DNA of 64,000 nucleotides, taken from Fibrisoma limi BUZ 3. GTDB taxonomy: Bacteria; Bacteroidota; Bacteroidia; Cytophagales; Spirosomataceae. The translations under genes were made by a program, and so were the position numbers. Below the pieces are notes generated by a model. That model was not told the origin of the DNA and searched no databases. It was given only the letters and a program-made list of their open reading frames with translations. Within the stretch, counting starts at the first letter, position 1, and the number at the start of each line of letters is the position of its first letter. Shown here one piece after another: positions 1-8,297 of the stretch. The stretch is taken from NCBI RefSeq assembly GCF_000296815.2, contig NZ_CAIT01000009.1, forward strand, positions 1,364,001-1,428,000. Direction: 5' to 3'.

Positions 1-1454
1 AACAAGCTACTATCAACCGAAGCGGGACGCCTGTTCTGACAAACCTCGACTGGACACTTAAAGCCGGTGAATGCTGGGCTATTGTGGGTGACACAGGCGC
101 GGGAAAAACCAGTTTTTTGCAGGCTCTGGCCGGACTACTACCTGTTCGTGTAGGGCGGGCTGTTTATCCGGCCCATCAATCTAGCGACCTGTCATTGTAC
201 CAGTGGCTCCGGCAGAATGTACTGTTCGTCTCCTTCAAAGAAGATTCCCGGCAGTTCTCGTATGCAGGCCACTTCTATCAGCAGCGCTACCACGCCACCA
301 TGGGCGACGAAGCGCCAACGGTACGTGATTTTTTACAGTATCCGGATACGCCCGAAGCCAGGCCCCTCGTCCATCGACTCGGTCTCGAACCGCTGCTGGA
401 GTTGTCGCTGCTCAAACTGTCAAACGGCCAGACCCGCAAAGCCCGGATTGGTAAAGCATTCCTAAAGCAACCCGCTGTCTTGCTGATCGATAACCCCTTT
501 GTAGGCCTTGATGCGGCTTTTCAGCAGGAGCTTTCTGACTGGCTGGGTGAACTGGTTAACCATGGGTTGAGTCTGGTACTGGCTGCGGAACCAAATAAAC
601 TACCATCATTCGTCACGCATGTGGCCTGGCTGAATCAGGGACAACTTCGCTGGGCTGGTCCCCGCCGGGAGTTTAATCCTATCGCACTCGTTCCAGCTAT
701 AGACAAGCTCCAAATACCGTCAATAAATGGTTCTCACGCCGACTTTACGGAAGCATTCCGCCTGCAGCACGTTACGGTCCGCTATGGTGAAAAATACATT
801 CTTCAGAATTTAAACTGGGTGGTTCGGGCCGGCGAGAAATGGGCGCTGGTTGGCGCGAACGGCGCTGGTAAATCCGTACTGTTGAGTTTGCTATACGGCG
901 ACCATCCACAGGCTTACGCTAATGACGTCCGGGTGTTTGGGCACCGGCGGGGTAGTCATTCTGGCGGTCGCAGCGAAAGCGTCTGGGACGTAAAACGCCG
1001 AATTGGATTTGTATCACCTGAATTACACCTATATTTTCCCAACCATCTGACCGCCCGCCAGGTGGTCCTTACTGGCCTCACCGATACGTTGGTGGTGCCA
1101 CGGTCTGTACCTGCCCAGGCTGAAACTACGCTAGATACCCTGTTCGCTTATTTTAGCATAGATCATCTTCAGCAGCGAGCGTTCGGCAGCCTATCAGCCG
1201 GTGAGCAGCGCCTGACCTTACTGATCAGGGCATTTATCAAACACCCTCCCCTGCTGTTATTAGATGAGCCATTTCAGGCCCTGGATGAGCGAAGTATTCA
1301 ATTAGCCAGACAACTGCTAAATTTATTACCAGCATCCACTACGCTGCTGTTTGTCACGCATGACCGGCGGGAACTTCCTGATTGTATCAGTCAGGTTTTT
1401 CAGCTCGATCGTGCCGGGGCGGCTTCTGTCGAATCCACCTATCCTGCTGATTAA
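1..1454 (+). CDS. ModF/PhrA-like ABC ATPase with two nucleotide-binding domains (5' partial)
   Basis: The reading frame is open from base 3 and runs into the left edge, so the start lies outside the window; the GTG at 84 falls inside the first Walker A and cannot be the start. Two ABC ATPase domains stand in tandem with no membrane segments. Domain 1 has Walker A GDTGAGKTS, signature LSNGQ and Walker B LLIDNP; domain 2 has GANGAGKS, LSAGEQ and LLLDEP. Soluble tandem ATPases of this layout resemble ModF (PhrA) of the molybdate group, whose precise role is poorly defined. In domain 1 the usual catalytic Glu after the Walker B Asp is Asn, so only domain 2 looks fully competent for hydrolysis. 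No molybdate gene is visible in the window, so the substrate link is weak. The ABC assignment is secure; the ModF label is inference. Confidence 0.85.
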   Translation, partial: QATINRSGTPVLTNLDWTLKAGECWAIVGDTGAGKTSFLQALAGLLPVRVGRAVYPAHQSSDLSLYQWLRQNVLFVSFKEDSRQFSYAGHFYQQRYHATMGDEAPTVRDFLQYPDTPEARPLVHRLGLEPLLELSLLKLSNGQTRKARIGKAFLKQPAVLLIDNPFVGLDAAFQQELSDWLGELVNHGLSLVLAAEPNKLPSFVTHVAWLNQGQLRWAGPRREFNPIALVPAIDKLQIPSINGSHADFTEAFRLQHVTVRYGEKYILQNLNWVVRAGEKWALVGANGAGKSVLLSLLYGDHPQAYANDVRVFGHRRGSHSGGRSESVWDVKRRIGFVSPELHLYFPNHLTARQVVLTGLTDTLVVPRSVPAQAETTLDTLFAYFSIDHLQQRAFGSLSAGEQRLTLLIRAFIKHPPLLLLDEPFQALDERSIQLARQLLNLLPASTTLLFVTHDRRELPDCISQVFQLDRAGAASVESTYPAD

Positions 1455-1771
1455 ACTCAAGAAAATGCGATTACCGGATAGCATTTCAGGTCGTAAACGC
1501 AACTCATTTCATTGAGACAAGTCAAGCCAAAAAGGTAACAACTACGCTACACTATACGCATATAAAGAAAACTAACAAACGAAGCAAAGGTCTATTGTAT
1601 TGGCATACTTTGTGCAGAGCCGACCCGCGCTACATTCATATTTCGTAAATGGTTGCTTATGCGTTCCGCCCCATATTAAAGCCAATAGAACATCGTCAAA
1701 AAGTCGTTGTTTCTTTTGAAATGGGTTATTGGCATGAAATTCGTCTAATTTTACTCAATGATCTGCACTGT
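1455..1771. other. Intergenic region before the T9SS cargo gene
   Basis: About 317 bases without a convincing gene if the downstream protein starts at 1772. An in-frame ATG at 1649 would shorten the gap, but the residues it adds look unlike a signal peptide. A TACTTTG near 1605 is one base short of the Bacteroidota -7 element TAnnTTTG and has no clear -33 partner. No terminator hairpin was seen after the ABC gene. Confidence 0.4.
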
Positions 1772-3955
1772 ATGATAAGACGGCTACTGGATAGGTTTGT
1801 ACACTTAAGGATACGGAGAAATGGACTATTTATAGCTGTATGTGCAGCTATTGGTATGTCTACCACCGGCGCTATTGCGTATCCTACTGTTGTACCAGGC
1901 CCGGTAGGCCGTGCTGATTCCTGCCAGGTGCCTGATCCACCCGTCATCACCGGAACAGCCAGGGCCATCTGCCGAAATGAATCCGTTACGTTGACCGCCA
2001 CCGGTTGCACCGGTACGGTTGTCTGGTCGAACGGAGAAACCGGCGACCGAATCACCCTCCAGCCGCAACAGACCAGTCGTTACACAGCCATTTGCCGCAC
2101 TCGGGCAGGCTGCATCAGTTGCTTTGCCGATGTATGGCGGGTGGAGGTCAATACGCCGATGGCTCCTGTAGTCGTAGCTTCCTCTTCGCTGATTTGCACC
2201 GGCGATAGTCTTACGCTCACGGCTAAAAACTGCGCTGGAATCGTTCGCTGGACCGATCAGGCTATAGGTGCCACCCGTACCGTTCGTCCTGCTCAGGCAA
2301 CTACTTACCAGGCCCTCTGCGAACAGCAGCACTGTATCAGCACTCCGTCGGCTCCGGTTTCGGTGCAAATCAGTCAGCCAACCACCCCGATCATCTCCGC
2401 CGACCGTTCGATTTTATGTGCCGGTCAAAGCGTTCGGCTTATGGCGTCCAATTGCGCCGGCACAGTCCGCTGGACCGACGGCGGAACAGGTATTGAACGG
2501 ACCGTCACGCCCTATCAAAGCGTACATTACCGGGCCGTTTGCCAGGTCGGTACGTGCCTAAGCGATAGTTCGCAAGCCTTAGCAATTACTGTTCGTTCAT
2601 CGGGGCAGATGCTTCAGGTAGCCAATGCTATCACGAACGGCTGTCCGTTTCAGACGGCGGATCTAACCCGGGCCATCCAAGCCAGCGCTGGCAACTCTCT
2701 CAGGTATGAATTCCGTTCTGGCGCTGCGTTTGACGCTCCATCTGTACAATCGCCGGGGGCGGTGCTGGCCGGTACGTATTATATTGTGGGGCGCGATGCA
2801 AACGGTTGTTACACCAACCCGGCCGCTGTAACCGTCTCTATCACACCCTGTGAAAATGGCATACCACCCTGCCTCAGTAATCCTGCAACGGTAGTGGCTC
2901 GTGTCGACTCCATTGACTGGAGTAAAGGGGTTGTGCGGCTAACCGGCCGGTTAGGTGGTTCGGCTACGCAGGCCCGTTGGCAAAGCGGCAGCGATGGTCT
3001 GTTCGCCACCAATGGCATAACGGCCCGCTATCTGCTTTCTGAAGCGGACTTCCGGCGCGGAACGGTTGCCTTTGCGCTGAATACGCCCGACCCCGACAGC
3101 ACCGGTCCCTGCGTGGGAGCGTCATCAACCATTACGGTAGTAGCTCCTGCCGCAACCCGAGAAATGATTGGCCTGAGCAAGCAGGTAGCCGACCCGGTCT
3201 GGCTGGCCGACGAAAGCGGCTCGTTCGTTGAACTGACCTATCAGTTAACCGTAGCTAACCTCGGCAATCATCCCCTCCAACAGGTACAGGTATCTGATGA
3301 TCTGGACGCGGCTTTTACGGCCGCAGGGGCTCAGGTACGCTCAGCAAAGCTACGGGCTGATGATGGTCTGGTCGCTAATGCATCTTACACCGGTCGGGGG
3401 GCCGATACGACGCTATTAGCGTCTGGCAGTTCCTTACCGGCCGGAGAGCAAAAACGTATCTGGTTGACGGTACGGCTCGATCCGGCCCAAGCCAGCACAC
3501 TAACCTTCAGCAATACGGCCATGGTGCGGGCGGTCGATGTAAACGGCAGACTATGCCAGGACCGGTCAACCAACGGAACAGCCGTTGACCCCGATCAGAA
3601 CGGCGATCCGGCCGACAATAACGAAGTCACATTGGTAACCTTATCGGCAATCCGGCCGCAACAGGACACGACGATGTTCATTCCCGAAGGCTTTTCACCC
3701 AACGGCGATGGCATCAACGACCGGTTCGTGATTCAGCGGATCCCCCCCGGGTTGACCATTCGCCTGGAGGTGTTTAACCGTTGGGGGCACCTGGTGTACC
3801 GTAGTGATGATTACAAAAACGACTGGGATGGAACGCCCAACCAGGGCATCCGAACGAATGAACCCCGACAGGGCCTACCTGACGGAACGTATTTTTACCG
3901 GGTACTACGTAGCGACGGACGGGAGTTTACTCGTTTTCTGACGCTGATGCGGTAA
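1772..3955 (+). CDS. Secreted Ig-like repeat protein with T9SS type B (gliding-motility) C-terminal domain
   Basis: Probably a surface or secreted protein exported by Sec and then the type IX system. From the ATG at 1772 it has a basic N-terminus, a hydrophobic stretch (GLFIAVCAAIGM) and a likely signal cleavage after Ala-rich TTGAIA. Three Cys-containing repeats of about 75-80 residues follow, each with a core like CAGTVRWTDG and ending YRAVC or YQALC, so they are Ig-like and probably disulphide bonded. A DUF11-like domain then carries DNNEVTLVTL. The last 85 or so residues hold FIPEGFSPNGDGINDRF, NRWGHLVY and DGTYFYR, typical of the CHU_C / gliding motility-associated C-terminal domain. The frame is open back to 1649, so the start is uncertain. 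The PorE-like gene follows on the same strand. Function beyond surface display is unknown. Confidence 0.85.
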   Translation: MIRRLLDRFVHLRIRRNGLFIAVCAAIGMSTTGAIAYPTVVPGPVGRADSCQVPDPPVITGTARAICRNESVTLTATGCTGTVVWSNGETGDRITLQPQQTSRYTAICRTRAGCISCFADVWRVEVNTPMAPVVVASSSLICTGDSLTLTAKNCAGIVRWTDQAIGATRTVRPAQATTYQALCEQQHCISTPSAPVSVQISQPTTPIISADRSILCAGQSVRLMASNCAGTVRWTDGGTGIERTVTPYQSVHYRAVCQVGTCLSDSSQALAITVRSSGQMLQVANAITNGCPFQTADLTRAIQASAGNSLRYEFRSGAAFDAPSVQSPGAVLAGTYYIVGRDANGCYTNPAAVTVSITPCENGIPPCLSNPATVVARVDSIDWSKGVVRLTGRLGGSATQARWQSGSDGLFATNGITARYLLSEADFRRGTVAFALNTPDPDSTGPCVGASSTITVVAPAATREMIGLSKQVADPVWLADESGSFVELTYQLTVANLGNHPLQQVQVSDDLDAAFTAAGAQVRSAKLRADDGLVANASYTGRGADTTLLASGSSLPAGEQKRIWLTVRLDPAQASTLTFSNTAMVRAVDVNGRLCQDRSTNGTAVDPDQNGDPADNNEVTLVTLSAIRPQQDTTMFIPEGFSPNGDGINDRFVIQRIPPGLTIRLEVFNRWGHLVYRSDDYKNDWDGTPNQGIRTNEPRQGLPDGTYFYRVLRSDGREFTRFLTLMR

Positions 3956-4044
3956 GCGTCGGGCATTTTTTGCAATGATTCGAAAGCTAATTCGTTTGCC
4001 GGATGGGTATCTGTGCGAACGGTACGTGTTGACGATATATACCG

Positions 4045-6528
4045 ATGAACCAATATTGGTTAAAGGGACTTTTGGGCGGGTTGCTATGGATAAGCAGTCT
4101 GATGGCCTGGGCACAGCAGGATTCGCTGCTGTATCAGGCCGAACGACTGCTCAGTTGGAAAGCATACGGACGGGCTATTGATGCCTACTCGCAAATTCTT
4201 GAAGAACAACGCGATCAACTGACACCAGCGCAGAAGATAACGGCGTTGAGTAAGCTGGCCTATGCCTATCAGCAGGTAGGTGACAACCCTAAAGCCGAAC
4301 GATTCTATCGTGAAGCCCTCAGCGGAGAAGGCGCAGCCGATCCGCAACTCATTCTCCGCTACGCTCAGACGCTGGCCGCAAACGGTAAATTTCAGGAGGC
4401 CCAGCATCAATACGAACGCTATCTTGGACTAAAGGATAAACAGCCCGACCGGCGGGTACCTGCCCCACCCGGCAACTCATCGGGCGTGACCCGTCTGGGT
4501 AGTGGCAATGTACCTAACCGCTACCGGCTGGAATACCTCGGCCTGAATACAGCCAATGAAGAGTTTAGTCCGGCCTTCTACCGCGATGGTCTTGTGTACG
4601 TAGCTGGTAAAAAAGGCGGCTCTGCCATCGAAACATCGGGGGGCGGAGGGGGTACCGACTACCTTGACCTGATTTATGTACCCGATCGAAGCTCTTTAAA
4701 GGTAACTGGTATTGTTAATCCCGACGGCAGCCTGAGTAAACCAGCCACTAACCGAAACAGTTCTGGACAAACAAAAGAAGGCCGCAGCCTGGGAGCCGAC
4801 GCTTATACCCGCGCTACACCCAACGACTCGCGTACGGTGCCCGGTTTTGAAATAGGCATTAATATTGCCGAAGGGCTTGGCTATGATGCCCGCCCCACGA
4901 GCGCAGCCCAACGCTTCAGCCGCTCGATCAATACACGCTACCATGAAGGGCCAGTTACGTTTTCCCGAGACGGATCACGTATCATTTTTACCCGCAACAA
5001 TTACAACGACGGGAAGGCAGGAAAAAGCTCGGAGGGCGTTAATAAGCTCAAGCTGTATACGGCCGAGCAGGTAAACGGGTCCTGGATAAACGTTGAAGAG
5101 CTACCCTTCAACAGCAATGAATATTCAGTAGGCCACCCAAGCCTGGGCCGCGACCGCACTGGCGAACCTGACCAGCTTTTATACTTTTCGTCGGATATGC
5201 CAGGGGGCTTTGGCGGTACGGATATCTACGTGAGCCGCTACGTCAACGGCCGCTGGTCGCAGCCCGTTAATCTGGGAAAAGACATCAATACCAAGGGTAA
5301 CGAACTGTTCCCGTTCGCTGATGATGCTGGCAACCTTTACTTTTCGACCGATGGGATGAAAGGGCTCGGTAAGCTCGACATCTTTTATGCGGTTCTTTCC
5401 AACGGCCAGACAGTCCAGCGTATCGAACACCTGGATGCACCCATCAACTCCGCCGAAGATGATTTTGGCATAATAACCGATCCTGGCCGACGCGCCGGTT
5501 ATTTCAGCAGCAACCGTCGCGCCGGGAATGACGATATCTACCGCTTTGTCCGGGAAGCCTCTCAATACGCTTGCCGGGATTTGACCCTGCGGCTCTATGA
5601 CGTGGAAACAGACCAACCGCTCGACAGCGTTACGGTGCAGGTAAAAGGGCGCCTGGAGGGACGCGACCAACAATTACTAACCACCGACCGAAACGGCCTG
5701 ATCCGGATGTGTCTGGAAGGTGATAACGATTTCCTTTTCCAGGCCAGCCGCGATGGATACGTCAACAGTACCATAGGCTTCACAACCCGCTCCCTGTCGG
5801 ATGATCAGCCAACGCGGCTGGAGATGGGTATGTTTAAGCCTACTGTTGTAATGGATACTGTAGCCGAGGAAGACGTTGACGCCAGTTCGCTCACGCGCTC
5901 ACGCATTCGTGGCGTCGTTGTCAGCGAAATTACCCGACGACCGATTGAAGGCGTGACGGTTCGTCTGCGTAATGAATGTGACCGCACCCAGCGTGAGTAC
6001 GTAACGGGGGCCGATGGCCGGTACTTTTTCGACCTGATTGAAGGATGCGACTATACGCTGATCGCTTCCAAACCGGCTTTTGGCACGAATACCAACCGGA
6101 TCAAACGCTTGCCTAAGAAAGCAAAACCGAAGCTACTGTCGGCCGATTTAAGAATGTTAAGCGTGGGCGATGTCGTTACGATCGACAACATCTATTACGA
6201 CCTCGACCGATTCAGCATCCGTACCGACGCGTCGCGCGAACTGGAGCGGTTGGTGGCTACCATGCGAAAATACCCTTCGCTGGTGATCGAGATCCGGTCG
6301 CACACGGACAGCCGGGGCGACGCTGCCTATAATAAAGCCTTATCTACCCAGCGGGCCAAAGCCGTTGTTGACTACCTTGCCTCAAAAGGGATCAGCCGTC
6401 GACGCCTGACGGCCACTGGCATGGGCGAAACGATGTTGGTCAATAATTGTACGGATGGCGTCATCTGTACGGAAGAAGAGCACCAGCGCAACCGTCGGAC
6501 AGAATTTAGGGTATTAGCCATAAAATGA
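4045..6528 (+). CDS. PorE-like outer-membrane protein: TPR, PD40 propeller, CarboxypepD_reg, OmpA domain
   Basis: 827 residues with a short signal peptide (cleavage near MAWAQ), TPR-like helices at about 20-130, PD40/WD40-like propeller repeats at about 170-500 (FSPAFYRDGLVYVAG, YFSSDMPGGFGGTDIYVS, GYFSSNRRAGNDDIYRF), two carboxypeptidase-regulatory-like beta-sandwiches at about 515-700, and a C-terminal OmpA domain with NIYYDLDRFSIR and HTDSRGDAAYNKALS. The OmpA fold binds peptidoglycan non-covalently. This domain order matches PorE of the Porphyromonas type IX system, a periplasmic component anchored to the cell wall; whether this is the core PorE or a cargo-specific relative cannot be told here. 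It follows the T9SS cargo gene by 89 bases on the same strand, which supports a link. A strong terminator lies just downstream. Confidence 0.85.
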   Translation: MNQYWLKGLLGGLLWISSLMAWAQQDSLLYQAERLLSWKAYGRAIDAYSQILEEQRDQLTPAQKITALSKLAYAYQQVGDNPKAERFYREALSGEGAADPQLILRYAQTLAANGKFQEAQHQYERYLGLKDKQPDRRVPAPPGNSSGVTRLGSGNVPNRYRLEYLGLNTANEEFSPAFYRDGLVYVAGKKGGSAIETSGGGGGTDYLDLIYVPDRSSLKVTGIVNPDGSLSKPATNRNSSGQTKEGRSLGADAYTRATPNDSRTVPGFEIGINIAEGLGYDARPTSAAQRFSRSINTRYHEGPVTFSRDGSRIIFTRNNYNDGKAGKSSEGVNKLKLYTAEQVNGSWINVEELPFNSNEYSVGHPSLGRDRTGEPDQLLYFSSDMPGGFGGTDIYVSRYVNGRWSQPVNLGKDINTKGNELFPFADDAGNLYFSTDGMKGLGKLDIFYAVLSNGQTVQRIEHLDAPINSAEDDFGIITDPGRRAGYFSSNRRAGNDDIYRFVREASQYACRDLTLRLYDVETDQPLDSVTVQVKGRLEGRDQQLLTTDRNGLIRMCLEGDNDFLFQASRDGYVNSTIGFTTRSLSDDQPTRLEMGMFKPTVVMDTVAEEDVDASSLTRSRIRGVVVSEITRRPIEGVTVRLRNECDRTQREYVTGADGRYFFDLIEGCDYTLIASKPAFGTNTNRIKRLPKKAKPKLLSADLRMLSVGDVVTIDNIYYDLDRFSIRTDASRELERLVATMRKYPSLVIEIRSHTDSRGDAAYNKALSTQRAKAVVDYLASKGISRRRLTATGMGETMLVNNCTDGVICTEEEHQRNRRTEFRVLAIK

Positions 6529-6553
6529 GTAGTCTTGCATATCCCTAATTGAT

Positions 6554-6594
6554 TTAAAAAAAAGGGGCTGTATACGTACAGCCCCTTTTTTTAA
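6554..6594. terminator. Bidirectional intrinsic terminator
   Basis: Stem GGGGCTGTA (6564-6572) pairs perfectly with TACAGCCCC (6577-6585) around a TACG loop, with A-runs before and T-runs after. It can end both the OmpA gene (+) and the convergent DUF2158 gene (-). Confidence 0.9.
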
Positions 6595-6809
6595 TAAATT
6601 CTGGTCAGTTGGTTAAGACCAAAAATTGCCTTTAATCGTCGGCCTTGTCCATCAATCCACTCGCAGATAGGCTGCGAAGGATCATCGGGTAGATCTTCAA
6701 TGGCCTGGTCCTTCGTTCTTAGGGCAGTTAGCTTATCAAAACCAACAACGGTCATAACTCGGCTGTCTGAAGTAAGCATTACAGGATCTCCAATCTTTAA
6801 CTTCTCCAT
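6591..6809 (-). CDS. DUF2158 (YodC-like) small protein
   Basis: 72 residues. The N-terminal GDPVMLTSDSRVMTVVGF and central CEWIDGQGRRLKAIF match the DUF2158 pattern (GDvV.LkSGG..MTV, then a Cys-x-Trp core and an F..L end). These are small SH3-like beta proteins of unknown function. The gene stands alone; its stop codon lies within the T-tract of the shared terminator. A TATTTTTG (-7-like, plus-strand CAAAAATA at 6858-6865) lies about 50 bases upstream of the ATG, without a good -33 element. Confidence 0.75.
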   Translation of the reverse strand: MEKLKIGDPVMLTSDSRVMTVVGFDKLTALRTKDQAIEDLPDDPSQPICEWIDGQGRRLKAIFGLNQLTRIY

Positions 6810-6974
6810 AGTGTGTATATAAATTGAGTGTACGCTGGAAAAAGCTTACTGAGTCAGCAAAAATATGATTTCAAGGACTGCCTACATTATCTAAGGATTA
6901 AAATGAGCATATTACCTAACGTATGATGCCTTCACCAGCACAACAAGCTTTTTAGTCCCACGTAGCAAAAAATG

Positions 6975-7003
6975 AAAAAGCCACTGAATTTCAGTGGCTT
7001 TTA
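6975..7003 (-). terminator. Terminator of the tRNA operon
   Basis: Hairpin with arms AGCCACTGAA and TTCAGTGGCT flanked by A/T tracts, immediately 3' of tRNA-Leu. On the minus strand the stem is followed by a run of T. Confidence 0.85.
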
Positions 7004-7013
7004 TAAAATTAAG

Positions 7014-7099
7014 TACCGGGAACGGGAATCGAACCCGTACGGGCTTTACGGCCCACAGGATTTTAAGTCCTGCGCGTCTACCTATTCCGCCATCCCGGC
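7014..7099 (-). tRNA. tRNA-Leu (anticodon UAA)
   Basis: 86 nt. Acceptor GCCGGGA pairs with TCCCGGT, with discriminator A. The anticodon loop reads CTTAAAA (anticodon TAA), there is a long variable arm as expected for Leu, and the T-arm contains GGTTCGATTCC. CCA is not encoded. It is second in a two-tRNA operon after tRNA-Gly. Confidence 0.95.
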
Positions 7100-7118
7100 G
7101 CGGAGGTCCGCTACCTAC

Positions 7119-7147
7119 AAAAAAAGCACCGACGGGCGGTGCCTTTT
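7119..7147 (-). terminator. Hairpin between the two tRNA genes
   Basis: Arms GCACCG (7126-7131) and CGGTGC (7137-7142), followed on the minus strand by a run of seven T. It looks like an intrinsic terminator after tRNA-Gly, so tRNA-Leu may depend on readthrough, or the hairpin may help processing. Confidence 0.65.
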
Positions 7148-7153
7148 CTGTCG

Positions 7154-7226
7154 AGCGAAAGACGGGGTTCGAACCCGCGACCTCGACCTTGGCAAGGTCG
7201 CGCTCTACCAGCTGAGCTACTTTCGC
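7154..7226 (-). tRNA. tRNA-Gly (anticodon GCC)
   Basis: 73 nt. Acceptor GCGAAAG pairs with CTTTCGC, discriminator T; D-arm TAGCTCAGCTGGTAGAGC; anticodon loop TTGCCAA; T-arm GGGTTCGAACCCC. CCA is not encoded. A clear promoter lies about 35 bases upstream. Confidence 0.96.
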
Positions 7227-7260
7227 GTTTGGTTTCGCCTTCAGTGGCGAATTGTGGATG

Positions 7261-7290
7261 CAAAATTAATGCTTTACGGGCGTTTGTCAA
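7261..7290 (-). promoter_or_regulatory. Bacteroidota-type promoter of the tRNA-Gly/tRNA-Leu operon
   Basis: Minus-strand TTG (7288-7290), 19-base spacer, TAATTTTG (7261-7268), which is a full match to the -33/-7 elements of the Bacteroidota primary sigma factor. The predicted start is about 25-30 bases before the tRNA-Gly 5' end. Confidence 0.75.
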
Positions 7291-7333
7291 GAGGTTTCTG
7301 TAAAAAAATTCAGTCTCTAGCCGAACGTCTTGT

Positions 7334-8197
7334 TTATGAACGGCTTAAAAACAGTAGGGTCAGAAAGAATCCGTTTAATCCTAGTCCAGCCAGTGTTACC
7401 ATCCGCATCGTTGACCGAAAATCGGCCCGGCTACTATCCTGGTGAACATGCGTGTACCAGATTAAAAAGAAAACCATAGCCGGAAGCAAGAATCCGATCA
7501 GCCAGTAGAACGGCGGCTGCCCCCAGAAGTACACATAAAAACCGGCTATCGAGCAGGTGAACACCGCCAACGCACAAATGAACGTTCCCCGTACGCCAAG
7601 GAGCCGGCTTAGGGTCAGATCGCCCCGGCGCGCATCTTCGGCGTGCTGATAAACCTGGGTAATCGGGTAGATGGCCAGTACATTCAGGGTACAAAGTAAG
7701 GCAGCCAGCAAAATCCTGGGTTGTTCAAGCACAGCTAATGACAGATCATTAATGGCTTGAAACGTCATCAGGTATGTGAACGCTCCCTGAAACAACCCTA
7801 CCACCAACCAACTGACGACCGGATAGCGTTTCAAGCGGATCTTATCGTGACTATACGCTTTTGAGATCAGGCCGTAAATCAACAGATACAGTACAAACGG
7901 GAGCCCGACAAATGCCCCCAGCAGTAATGCCAACAGATCTAGCCCCCAGGCTACGTATAACAAGGTTCGGTCGACGGGCGGGGGCGTTTCCAGCACACCG
8001 ATACTGCCCTCGTCTTTGTCGTAATAGCTGTTGTAGGCGTTACTGGCCGGATACAGCAACAGATGAATAATCAATACTACCAGCACAGCACGACCCGTAT
8101 CTGGTTGTGGTGATTGGCTAAGGGCAAACCAGAATACAGGTAACAGAAAGAATGAAAAGGGCACCCGTAGGTGCAACCACACGGCTCGGGCGTTCAT
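7334..8197 (-). CDS. UbiA-family prenyltransferase
   Basis: 287 residues, strongly hydrophobic with about eight or nine membrane helices, as in UbiA intramembrane aromatic prenyltransferases. The first Asp-rich region reads NAYNSYYDKDEG (53-64), matching NDxxDxxxD loosely; the second conserved loop reads YSHDKIRLKRYP (115-126). These enzymes join a polyprenyl diphosphate to an aromatic or lipid acceptor in the membrane. The gene is divergent from a type III polyketide synthase with 100 bases between them, so a prenylated polyketide is a reasonable guess. It is shorter than MenA or UbiA proper and no quinone gene is nearby, so the acceptor is unknown. Confidence 0.8.
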   Translation of the reverse strand: MNARAVWLHLRVPFSFFLLPVFWFALSQSPQPDTGRAVLVVLIIHLLLYPASNAYNSYYDKDEGSIGVLETPPPVDRTLLYVAWGLDLLALLLGAFVGLPFVLYLLIYGLISKAYSHDKIRLKRYPVVSWLVVGLFQGAFTYLMTFQAINDLSLAVLEQPRILLAALLCTLNVLAIYPITQVYQHAEDARRGDLTLSRLLGVRGTFICALAVFTCSIAGFYVYFWGQPPFYWLIGFLLPAMVFFLIWYTHVHQDSSRADFRSTMRMVTLAGLGLNGFFLTLLFLSRS

Positions 8198-8297
8198 ACA
8201 TAGGGATAGGAGAGCACGCAGACAATTTACACAACTTTCGTATTAAACAGTTGTTATACCTTTCATACAGCAGTACTAATGATCAATTAACCCAGCG

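Noticed and set aside
1826-2368. 180-codon minus-strand ORF
   Set aside because: Antisense to the T9SS cargo protein; composition looks random.
5179-5673. 164-codon minus-strand ORF
   Set aside because: Shadow of the propeller part of the PorE-like protein.
6972-7445. 157-codon plus-strand ORF
   Set aside because: It runs through two tRNA genes read backwards and the 3' end of the UbiA gene; no protein features.
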